A stretch of DNA of 64,000 nt from Anderseniella sp963787895. GTDB taxonomy: Bacteria; Pseudomonadota; Alphaproteobacteria; Rhizobiales; Aestuariivirgaceae. Shown in pieces: positions 54,311 through 64,000 of the stretch; position 1 is the first letter of the stretch; every line of letters starts with the position of its first letter. The stretch spans positions 310,001 to 374,000 of the forward strand of contig CAWBEX010000002.1 in NCBI GenBank assembly GCA_963787895.1, written 5' to 3'. Position numbers and translations under genes: made by a program. Under the pieces are notes generated by a model, which saw nothing but the letters and a program-made list of their open reading frames with translations, was not told the origin of the DNA and ran no database searches.

Positions 54311-56002
54311 TTGATTTCAGGTCTGACAAAACTGCTTAGAGGCAGACAAGCCGGGTCGACTGGCAATGTCCACAAGTTGTCCATCAGCGATCTGGCTGAA
54401 CCCAGTACCGATTTTTTTGCCGTTTCAAAGCAGCAACCCCACAATTTCAAACTTGCCGGTGTGATCGCCGGTGTCCTGTTTGCGACAGCGGCTATCGCTG
54501 GCTTCTCGCTGAGCATGTCTACACGTTCGGAAGCGGTGATTGAAACGGCCTCGATTGCAGCCATGCAGGCGACGGGATCGACACAAACTTCGACAAAGGG
54601 TGATTTCAACGGCGCCATTGCAAAGGCTGTCTCTGCCAGCCCAATGCAACCGCTGTCAGTTGCCTATCTGCAAAATCAGCAGACTATCACGCCACCAGGC
54701 GACAACTCGCTGCTTATCGATGGCAATTACCCTGAACCCACCCAGGATGCACTGGCATACAGCGAGCCGACGGTTCTCGAGAACAGCATTCAGCTCGCGT
54801 CGATTTCCCAGCCGGACAATTCGACAATCGTTTCCAAGTCCCTGCCAGCCGAACCCATTGATGAGAACATCGTGCTGAAAGAGGGAGACACCCTGATTCA
54901 GCGCCTCGTGGAGCTTGGTGTTACACTGGAAAGCGCCCGTGCGGTTGCTGTTGCCATTGAGCCGGTCTTTCCTGGCCGTCTGGTACGCATTGGCCAGTCG
55001 TACACCGTGACACTGGACCGCGAACAAGACTTCTATGGCAATGAAATCATCGCTCCTGTGCGGGTGGCATTCACACCTCCTGGCGGCGAAGAACTGGTTG
55101 TGGAATCCGACGATGACGGCCGCTACATCGCCACGATAAACGGAAAGCAGGCAAAACCCCAGCAGATTGCCTCTGATGCCCCGCACTTGAGGGCGGTAGC
55201 GAGAGTTTCTTCTTCTGTATACGCGGCAGCGCGCGACAATGGCGTGCCGGCCTACATCATCAACGCCGCGATGAAGGTGCTGGGTCACGGCATAGATCTT
55301 CAGCGCCAGATCCATGCAGGCGATACCATTGACCTGTTCTACGGTGTGCCGCTCACCGGTTCCTCCACAAAACGCAAGGTTCTGCACTACGCAAAGCTGC
55401 GTTCATCGGGCAAGGACCACATCTACTACAGGTTCACAGATTCCAACGGCAAAACAGCCTACTATGACGAAAGAGGAGAAGGCACCGACAAGTCGCTGAT
55501 GGCGACGCCTATTTCCGGTGTCCGCATCACATCGGGCTTTGGCATGCGCCGTCATCCTTTGCTGGGATACAACAAGCTGCACACGGGTATTGACTTTGGC
55601 GCGGCGCGCGGCACCCCAATCAAGGCAGCCGGCGACGGCGTGGTGACCCATGCGGGCTGGCGTGGTGCATACGGGCGCACTGTTGTCATCAAGCATAGCG
55701 GCAAGTATTCCACCCTTTACGCGCACATGAGCAAGACAGCCAAGCTAAAGAGTGGGGAAAAAGTTCGTCAGGGTCAGGTTATCGGCTATGTCGGCACAAC
55801 CGGGCGCTCCACTGGCCCCCATCTGCACTACGAAATCCGCAAGAACGATCGCCCGGTCAATCCGAGCAGGGTCAAGTTTGCAACCAAGAGCAGGCTGGCC
55901 GGCACCGATCTGAAAGCCTTCAAGCGGCAGATCAATAGACTGCAAGCCATGATGGACACAGCACCATCGTCAGTGCAGATTGCCCAAGCCAACAGCCAGT
56001 AA
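54311..56002 (+). CDS. M23-family peptidoglycan endopeptidase, membrane-anchored
   Basis: A 563-residue cell-wall hydrolase. It has a cytoplasmic N terminus, one membrane helix (LAGVIAGVLFATAAIAGFSL, residues about 48-67), a long periplasmic region with an OapA/LysM-like module (about 185-265), and the C-terminal LytM/M23 domain (about 405-510) with zinc ligands in FGMRRHPLLGYNKLHTGIDFG and HLHYEI. It should cut peptide cross-links in peptidoglycan. The start is TTG at 54311, 8 bp after GAAGGG. The last 60 residues are helical. It is monocistronic. Confidence 0.9.
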   Translation: MISGLTKLLRGRQAGSTGNVHKLSISDLAEPSTDFFAVSKQQPHNFKLAGVIAGVLFATAAIAGFSLSMSTRSEAVIETASIAAMQATGSTQTSTKGDFNGAIAKAVSASPMQPLSVAYLQNQQTITPPGDNSLLIDGNYPEPTQDALAYSEPTVLENSIQLASISQPDNSTIVSKSLPAEPIDENIVLKEGDTLIQRLVELGVTLESARAVAVAIEPVFPGRLVRIGQSYTVTLDREQDFYGNEIIAPVRVAFTPPGGEELVVESDDDGRYIATINGKQAKPQQIASDAPHLRAVARVSSSVYAAARDNGVPAYIINAAMKVLGHGIDLQRQIHAGDTIDLFYGVPLTGSSTKRKVLHYAKLRSSGKDHIYYRFTDSNGKTAYYDERGEGTDKSLMATPISGVRITSGFGMRRHPLLGYNKLHTGIDFGAARGTPIKAAGDGVVTHAGWRGAYGRTVVIKHSGKYSTLYAHMSKTAKLKSGEKVRQGQVIGYVGTTGRSTGPHLHYEIRKNDRPVNPSRVKFATKSRLAGTDLKAFKRQINRLQAMMDTAPSSVQIAQANSQ

Positions 56003-56153
56003 CTGGCCTCAACCCGGCAAGTACCACAAGGATCGTACGGGACACTGCTTTGTGACCGCATGCAAGGCAGTGCATTATGCGGCGGTCAAACACAACCATA
56101 ACGTGCAAACTCGCGATTTCCCGTAACGAAAATATTAAGCTGTTGCCCGCAGT

Positions 56154-57434
56154 ATGCCAAAAACAACCATGGGAAACGGCGCACAAATGTACCCCTTTTG
56201 CCTGCTCATTGTAGACGATGATCCACTGCTGCAAGCAGTAGCGCGCGCGCACTATGCTGCATTGGGAATCAAAACATGCGACACGGCAAGCAGCGCCGAA
56301 GATGCCTTGGCGAAGTTCAATGGTGCCAAGCAGCCATATGACCTTGTGGTTTGCGATATTAGCATGCCTGGTATGGACGGCGTTCAGTTGATTGGTAAAT
56401 TCGCTGCTGCAGGCTTTCGCGGCTGGCTGGCCATTGTGTCTTCAATGCCGCAGACGGTCTGCAACACAGTCCAGGAAATCGCACGAAGCTACGGCATGCA
56501 GTTTGCCGGCTCGGCTCGCAAACCCATCTCCGCAAGCCAACTAGAAGGCTTTGTCCGAACCATGCATGTAGCCCACACGCGCAAAGTGGCAGGCCAACAA
56601 GCAGTCGCAGACCGGATGGCGGAACAACAGCTGCAGTCGGCAATCGATGAAGGTCGCGTCATTCCTTTCTATCAACCGATTGTGGACATGAAAACTGGTG
56701 CGGTGGTTTCAGCTGAAGCGCTGGCCCGTATAGTTGATCGCGACGGCTCCATTCTATCACCGGCAGCATTTATCCCGGTTGCAATATCCTGTGGTCTGCT
56801 GGATCAGCTCACACATTCCATGTTCAACACCATGTTGACAGACTTCAACAGCTTGTCCCGTCACGCACGTGGTATAAACCTGGCCATCAACTGGGATCCG
56901 AAATTGCTTGAATGCAGCTCCCTGCCTGAAGACCTGCAAGCCACGTGCAGAGACAAACACGTCTCGCCAAATCAGATCACTCTGGAGATCACCGAGGCCA
57001 CGGCATTCGAGGCAAGCTCCACGATCCTCGAAGTCCTCGTGCGCTTGCGCCTGAAGGGTTTTGGCATTGCCGTCGACGACTATGGAATCGGTTACTCCAA
57101 TCTTGAACGGCTTCGGCAAATGCCGTTCTCCAAGCTCAAGATCGACCAGTCTTTCGTAAGAAATGCGATGCTCGATCGCTTCAGCAAAGTCAGCGTCGAG
57201 ACGACGGTTCGACTGGCCCGTGAGCTTGATATTCCTACGATAGCGGAGGGGCTGGAGGATGAAGCACTGTGGGCGTTGATGCAGCAACTTGGCGTGGATC
57301 AAGGCCAGGGATACCTGGTTTCACGCCCACTACCGATCGACAGGTTTATCAACTGGGGTAATAGCTGCGGATGGGCTTTCCATGTGCACGACGACTGTGC
57401 TGCCGATGTCCGTCAAAGCAGGCAACCAGCCTGA
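56154..57434 (+). CDS. Response regulator with EAL c-di-GMP phosphodiesterase domain
   Basis: A 426-residue REC-EAL protein. The receiver domain (about 15-135) has the acidic pair DDD, the phospho-acceptor in LVVCDISMPGMDG and the lysine in ARKPIS. The EAL domain (about 165-405) keeps the main catalytic motifs as SAEALARI, NWDP, LEITE, VDDYGIGYSN, KLKIDQSFV and EGLED, so hydrolysis of c-di-GMP is plausible. No GGDEF domain. The start could be 56154, 56169 or 56187; none has a strong ribosome-binding site. No partner kinase gene is adjacent. Confidence 0.9.
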   Translation: MPKTTMGNGAQMYPFCLLIVDDDPLLQAVARAHYAALGIKTCDTASSAEDALAKFNGAKQPYDLVVCDISMPGMDGVQLIGKFAAAGFRGWLAIVSSMPQTVCNTVQEIARSYGMQFAGSARKPISASQLEGFVRTMHVAHTRKVAGQQAVADRMAEQQLQSAIDEGRVIPFYQPIVDMKTGAVVSAEALARIVDRDGSILSPAAFIPVAISCGLLDQLTHSMFNTMLTDFNSLSRHARGINLAINWDPKLLECSSLPEDLQATCRDKHVSPNQITLEITEATAFEASSTILEVLVRLRLKGFGIAVDDYGIGYSNLERLRQMPFSKLKIDQSFVRNAMLDRFSKVSVETTVRLARELDIPTIAEGLEDEALWALMQQLGVDQGQGYLVSRPLPIDRFINWGNSCGWAFHVHDDCAADVRQSRQPA

Positions 57435-57455
57435 GGATGTACGCATCCGGAAAAC

Positions 57456-58403
57456 TCATCTTGCAAGCCGCCAGGTCATCATAACATCACCGCGCATACC
57501 TGACAGTTCTACTGTCGCGGCACTTGCTGCACCTGCCATGACCGACAGCCAGTCGGCACGCTTTCGCACCCGCCTGCCAGCCGCAATATAGATGATGTCC
57601 CCCTCCTTGAGACCGGCCTTGGCAGCTGGAAACCCTGGCAGCACCTTGATCACTTCCACACCTTCCCGACCAGGTTGCGGAGTTGGCGGATAATTGCGAA
57701 TGCCTGCGCCCGGATTATAAGGCACGAACTTGTCCCCGAACTTGCCGACAGCGATAAACTGCTGCACCAGACGCGCATCGACCGCAAAGTTGACACCAAT
57801 GCTGGCATCGGCCTGCTTGGTAAAGATGGCCGACACGATCCCTGCAAGTTCACCCCTGGAATTGATCAGTGCGCCGCCAGACATGCCTGGGTTCACCGAT
57901 GCATCTGTTTGGATGAAGTCCTCAATGGGGTTAAACCCGACACCAGCTTTGTGGACTGCGGAAATGTGACCACAAGTTACCGACAAGCCCAAACCAAAGG
58001 CATTGCCAATTGCACACACCTCTTCACCGATGCGCGGTTGTTGTTGCATCCATACAGCCGGAGTGAGCGGCGTTTCCAGTTTCAATAGGGCCAGGTCGAT
58101 CAACTGGTCATAACGCACTACCGAAGCCCGCTGCACATTGCCGTCTTCGTCGCGCACCAGAATATTACTGGCCACCTGCTGGCCGCTGCCAATGACGTGA
58201 GCCGCCGTAACTACCAGCCTGCCATCTGTCAGCACAACTCCGCTGCCCTCTGGTCGCTCTGCATTCGGCGGGCTGCCTGGCCATTGCGGCAAAACAGAAA
58301 CAACCGAAGCCCTTGCCTTTTCCAGCATGGGCAAATCGCGGGCTTCAGCACCGCCGATTGCAATGATGAAAGCCAGAACGAACCCTGCCAGCATCTTGCC
58401 CAT
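57456..58403 (-). CDS. Trypsin-like serine protease with PDZ domain (HtrA-like), exported
   Basis: A 315-residue periplasmic protease. It has a signal peptide (MGKMLAGFVLAFIIAIGG), the S1 domain with His in VVTAAHVIG, Asp in QLIDLALLKLE and Ser in NPGMSGGALINSRG, and a C-terminal PDZ domain (about 235-310, LPGFPAAKAGLKEGDIIYIAAG). It resembles HtrA/DegP proteases but with a single PDZ. The start at 58403 is chosen for the signal peptide. It lies 4 bp downstream of the NUDIX gene, in one operon. Confidence 0.9.
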   Translation of the reverse strand: MGKMLAGFVLAFIIAIGGAEARDLPMLEKARASVVSVLPQWPGSPPNAERPEGSGVVLTDGRLVVTAAHVIGSGQQVASNILVRDEDGNVQRASVVRYDQLIDLALLKLETPLTPAVWMQQQPRIGEEVCAIGNAFGLGLSVTCGHISAVHKAGVGFNPIEDFIQTDASVNPGMSGGALINSRGELAGIVSAIFTKQADASIGVNFAVDARLVQQFIAVGKFGDKFVPYNPGAGIRNYPPTPQPGREGVEVIKVLPGFPAAKAGLKEGDIIYIAAGRRVRKRADWLSVMAGAASAATVELSGMRGDVMMTWRLAR

Positions 58404-58407
58404 ATCA

Positions 58408-59040
58408 TCAACTCCGGGTGAATTCCGGCTGCCCGAGCGCGTTGACCCGGGTAGCACGGCCATGAAGGCAGACTTCACGGAACTGATAAAGCATAGCCGC
58501 TGTCGGAGCGAACATGCGGTGACCGACGCTTGGAAACACCGCTGACATGACGGGCTTGCCTGACGCATCATCAGGCACCATTTCGGGAATGGAAGGATGC
58601 TCAAGCTCTCGCAAGGGGATGCGATAGATTTCCGCCACCTCGGCAGGATCAGGCTTGAGGTGGGAGTTGACTCCAGCCCATGCCACTACCGGTGTGATGA
58701 CGAACCCTGACCGAGTGACCAGATCATCAAGTTGCCCAAGCACAGCATCGGGCCGCAAATCAAGACCTATCTCTTCGCGGGTTTCGCGCAATGCTGCTTG
58801 TTCATGTGTTTCGCCCGCATCCAGCCGCCCACCCGGCAGTGCAAATTGATTGCTGTGCCGGCTCAACCTGCTGGAGCGCAACGTTACGACCAGCTCTGCA
58901 TCTGCATGCTGTTTCTGACCGGTAACCAGCAGGCAAACAGCTGCCTTGCGCAATGCAGGATCAGCAACTGCGATACGCTCATGAGCGGACAGGTTCGCTT
59001 TGATATGCGTGCGCAGACGCAGTGTCAGATAATGCTCCAT
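58408..59040 (-). CDS. NUDIX hydrolase, CoA pyrophosphatase type
   Basis: A 210-residue hydrolase. The Nudix box is GGRLDAGETHEQAALRETREEIG and is preceded by SRHSNQFALPGG, which together resemble the CoA-pyrophosphatase family (NudL, formerly CoAse) that cleaves CoA to 4'-phosphopantetheine and 3',5'-ADP. The start at 59040 is preferred; the 12 codons upstream show no resemblance. The PDZ protease gene follows after 4 bp. Confidence 0.88.
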   Translation of the reverse strand: MEHYLTLRLRTHIKANLSAHERIAVADPALRKAAVCLLVTGQKQHADAELVVTLRSSRLSRHSNQFALPGGRLDAGETHEQAALRETREEIGLDLRPDAVLGQLDDLVTRSGFVITPVVAWAGVNSHLKPDPAEVAEIYRIPLRELEHPSIPEMVPDDASGKPVMSAVFPSVGHRMFAPTAAMLYQFREVCLHGRATRVNALGQPEFTRS

Positions 59041-59126
59041 CGCCCGGTATGGTAGACAGAACAAGCCAGCAAGCAATGGCTCATCGCATCATTGCTTGCT
59101 GGCATCTCGTTCAAGCCATCATCATG

Positions 59127-61778
<2,652 letters not shown>

Positions 61779-61996
61779 CTTTACCTCCTCGCGGCACGCA
61801 CCCCGCCGCAGCCCGCCAACGCAGCTCTGCGATCTGGGTACATCCGCCTTGCGGATTCAACTCTTCACAAATACCTGCCTGGAAGGCATCACTTGCCGCC
61901 TGCGGCCAACAAGTCGAAAATGCCATACCACGACAGGATGATACCTGCCTGATATAGGTATGCATTGATCAGGAACAAGCCGGGACCAGGCAGAAT

Positions 61997-62770
61997 ATGA
62001 CCAACAGCATCAAGATAGCCGCCATCAATACTTTTCCGGTCAAAGGCCTCACGGCCCAATCTCATGAGACCATTGAGATGTCCGAAAACGAACTGTTACC
62101 GCTGGACCGGGCGTGGGCCATCGAGGCGGGCAGCAAGAAGTTCGATGCTGCCAATCCGCAGTATCTTGCAAAAATCGCGTTCACGCAGTTGATGAGCCAC
62201 GAACGCCTGGCAGCGCTGGAGACCGCGCTCGACACATCCAGCGGAACACCGGTTCTGACCATAAGCCGTGAAAGCAAGCAAGTGGCACGCGGTGACCTGT
62301 CCACGCCGATAGGCCGGCAGATCATCGAGCAATTCATGGCCGCCTTCATGAAGGATGAACTGCGCGGCAGTCCGCGTATCGTGCACGCGCCGGATCACCA
62401 TTTCGCAGATATGCCGACAAAGTTCATATCCATCATCAACCTGGCTAGCGTGCGCGACGTTGAACGTGTTGCAGGCAAGCCGATAGACCCGAGGCGGTTT
62501 CGTGCGAACATACATATCGATGGTGCCGAGCCGTGGGCAGAGTTTGGCTGGCTGGGCAAGCAGCTGCTGGTAAATGGTTCCCCTGCATTCCGTGTGGCAG
62601 AACGCATTACCCGCTGCGCCGCAATCAGCGTAAATCCGCTGACAGCAGAACGTGACACAAACCTGCCGCGCACGCTAATGTCGGCGTTTCAGCATGAAGA
62701 TTGCGGAATTTACGCAAGCGCGATTGCCGGTCACATCTTGCAAGTCGGCCAGGAACTCACGCTCGCCTAG
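61997..62770 (+). CDS. MOSC-domain protein
   Basis: A 257-residue protein with the MOSC N-terminal beta-barrel (INTFPVKGLTAQ, LDRAWAIEAG) and the C-terminal MOSC domain containing ITRCAAISVNPLTAERD, with the conserved cysteine typical of molybdenum-cofactor-binding members, and a second Cys in HEDCGIYA. Relatives carry the cofactor and reduce N-hydroxylated compounds or transfer sulfur. The protein is a single-domain form without ferredoxin or reductase parts. It is convergent with the DUF4167 gene, 5 bp apart. Confidence 0.88.
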   Translation: MTNSIKIAAINTFPVKGLTAQSHETIEMSENELLPLDRAWAIEAGSKKFDAANPQYLAKIAFTQLMSHERLAALETALDTSSGTPVLTISRESKQVARGDLSTPIGRQIIEQFMAAFMKDELRGSPRIVHAPDHHFADMPTKFISIINLASVRDVERVAGKPIDPRRFRANIHIDGAEPWAEFGWLGKQLLVNGSPAFRVAERITRCAAISVNPLTAERDTNLPRTLMSAFQHEDCGIYASAIAGHILQVGQELTLA

Positions 62771-62775
62771 ATCAC

Positions 62776-63510
62776 TCAGGCAGCATTGACATCTTCTGCC
62801 GCATCATCACCGGAAGGCGCAGCCTCATCTCCAGAATCAGCCTTGACCGGCCTGGGCTTGCGGGTTCTCGGCTGACGCTTTGGCTTTTCAGCCACTTCCT
62901 CACCGGAAGCTTCCGCACTGGCCGTTTCCCGGCGCAGAAAATCCGGTGCTTGAGACTGCCAGTCACCGCCAGCAGCTTCGCCCTCGGCATCGCTACTTTC
63001 TGCCGGATCGGCCCGCCGCTCTCCATCACGTCCATGGTTTCTGCCACGGCCGTTATTGCGGTTATTGTCGCGTCTGCCCTGTTGCTCATTGCTGTCTTCA
63101 TCAGACTGCGCAGAAGGTTGCGAGCTTGAGGAGGCATCGGTCACATCACCATCTTCGTCAGGCTGGTCATCGCGCCGTTGCTGATTCTGCTGGTGCTGCT
63201 GTTGCTGCTGATTGAACGCCTGCGCCGCTGCCACGATGCGCAGATAATGCTCGGCGTGCTGAAAATAGTTCTCAGCGTTGACGTTTTCGCCGGAAGAAAC
63301 AGCGTCTCGCGCCAATTGCAGATACTTGTCAGCAATGGTTTGTGCATTGCCGCGCACCTTTACATCGGGGCCATTGCTCTCATAGACGCGATTAAGCGGG
63401 TTTGAGCCGCGTCCACCGCCGCCGCCGCCACCGCCGCCACCGCCACCGCGGTTGCTGCCACCCCTGCCCCTAGACCTGTTCTTGTTGTTGTTGTTCTGTC
63501 CCTGTCTCAT
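62776..63510 (-). CDS. DUF4167-family RNA-binding-like protein
   Basis: A 244-residue basic and low-complexity protein with an N-terminal RG/GG-rich region (poly-Gly run at residues 21-33), the DUF4167 core (YESNGPDVKVRGNAQTIADKYLQLARDA, AENYFQHAEHYLRI) and a disordered Gln-, Asp/Glu- and Arg-rich tail. The core resembles RNA-associated proteins of Rhizobiales; function is not known. It lies between clpB/MOSC and the presumed prmC, the usual order in this group. Confidence 0.9.
   Translation of the reverse strand: MRQGQNNNNKNRSRGRGGSNRGGGGGGGGGGGGRGSNPLNRVYESNGPDVKVRGNAQTIADKYLQLARDAVSSGENVNAENYFQHAEHYLRIVAAAQAFNQQQQQHQQNQQRRDDQPDEDGDVTDASSSSQPSAQSDEDSNEQQGRRDNNRNNGRGRNHGRDGERRADPAESSDAEGEAAGGDWQSQAPDFLRRETASAEASGEEVAEKPKRQPRTRKPRPVKADSGDEAAPSGDDAAEDVNAA
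63411..63450 (-). repeat. GGC/GGT trinucleotide tract (poly-Gly)
   Basis: A simple repeat of glycine codons in the DUF4167 gene. It is a likely site of length variation. Confidence 0.85.
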
Positions 63511-63886
63511 TCCGATTTGTTACCTGCAATTATTGACAAAACCCGCAAAAGCCGTATCGCGCAAACAGCGACAGCCATTCATTTCACCTTGCCTGCAAAG
63601 TTAATCTACTCTTCAAACCCCTGCAGTCTTCAGCCCAGGACGCTATGATCACTGCTTGATCTGTAATTGCCTCCCACAAAGCCAGATGCTTCAGTCGCGA
63701 ACCGGGTTGTGAGGTGCCTTGACAAGATCGGCGCGGCTCATTGCGCGCCAGCGATTGTTCGCTCCGTATGAGTCACACAGCGCTGACCGAACTCAAGGTG
63801 AGTGCCGGAAGTGACTTCCAAATTGAAAATAGCCGCTTGCGCCCGGGTTTCCAAGCACTTTCTTTCACCTTCCACAAATGCCAGCT
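63511..63886. other. Intergenic region, no gene seen
   Basis: About 375 bp upstream of the DUF4167 gene. A frame on the plus strand (63741-63998) is antisense to the presumed prmC end and not protein-like. Nothing further was found. Confidence 0.5.
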
Positions 63887-64000
63887 TCAACGGCGCGCAA
63901 AACCTGCACACCTGATGATGCCCGAAAGGTCCTTTACCAGTCCATTGCCTCCGGGAAGCAGATCAAAAGCGCTGCCGGCCGCCAGCTGTGTGATCTGATC
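63887..64000 (-). CDS. prmC: C-terminal end of a PrmC-like N5-glutamine methyltransferase (partial)
   Basis: The minus strand is open from the window edge for 37 codons. The end resembles the PrmC C terminus (Asp-Gln near the start, then VKDLSGIIRCAGF, like the VRDLAGxxR of relatives). PrmC methylates release factors. The gene order prmC-DUF4167 is typical of Rhizobiales. Only about 37 residues are visible, so this rests on a short match. Confidence 0.55.
   Translation of the reverse strand, partial: DQITQLAAGSAFDLLPGGNGLVKDLSGIIRCAGFARR

Noticed and set aside
54656..55387. 243-codon minus-strand ORF
   Set aside because: It lies antisense within the M23 peptidase gene, which has clear domains and catalytic motifs.
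61779..61996. Possible sigma-32 promoter upstream of clpB
   Set aside because: GTTGAAT...CCCAGAT looks loosely similar, but the spacing (16 bp) and -35 box do not fit the consensus well enough.

Overview
The window is a compact, gene-dense stretch of an alphaproteobacterial chromosome, most likely from the order Hyphomicrobiales (Rhizobiales). The evidence is the rplM-rpsI end, the rrn order 16S-tRNA-Ile(GAU)-tRNA-Ala(UGC)-23S-5S-tRNA-fMet, a DUF4167 gene beside clpB and a probable prmC, a BetI/BetA pair, a DUF6489 gene and several TRAP and quaternary-amine type catabolic genes. No phage, insertion sequence or CRISPR array was seen.

Layout. 0-4.6 kb: rplM (cut by the window edge), rpsI and a strong terminator, then a MscS-type channel and small exported proteins. 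4.6-8.2 kb: haloacid dehalogenase, then a cobalt-type nitrile hydratase operon (alpha, beta, accessory protein, metallophosphoesterase) with start/stop overlaps. 8-12.3 kb: ccdA/DUF6489, DUF1007-NicO metal transport, an exported fumarylacetoacetase-fold protein and DUF302. 12.4-20.9 kb: frameshifted tspO, betI-betA with a perfect operator palindrome but no betB, an unassigned membrane transporter-like protein, a three-gene TRAP transporter and a D-amino acid aminotransferase. 21-25 kb: metallo-beta-lactamase-fold hydrolase, thiolase, amt-glnK. 25-29.5 kb: two-subunit molybdenum hydroxylase, paaI-paaK.

29.5-39 kb is the most interesting region. On the minus strand an operon runs hpaB-type monooxygenase, flavin reductase fused to a LysR effector-binding domain, LysR regulator, trimethylamine-dehydrogenase-like flavoprotein. 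It converges on a glycine amidinotransferase gene, which is divergent from a Rieske oxygenase. The reductase fusion has no helix-turn-helix, and its sensor half closely resembles the sensor half of the neighbouring LysR protein. This suggests that one ligand controls both transcription and the supply of reduced flavin to the monooxygenase. The pathway is not one I can name.

39-46.4 kb: an eight-gene vitamin B12 uptake operon (btuB-btuF-btuC-btuD-exbB-exbD-exbD-tonB). Neighbouring genes overlap or are separated by at most 3 bp, and the operon lies under a clear cobalamin riboswitch. It carries its own TonB energising system.

46.7-53.5 kb: a small virulence-factor-family protein, tRNA-fMet, a small ORF, then the complete rrn operon on the minus strand with terminator, processing stem, boxA and a canonical promoter. 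54.3-64 kb: M23 peptidase, REC-EAL protein, PDZ serine protease and NUDIX hydrolase, ClpB, MOSC protein, DUF4167 protein and the likely C-terminal end of prmC.
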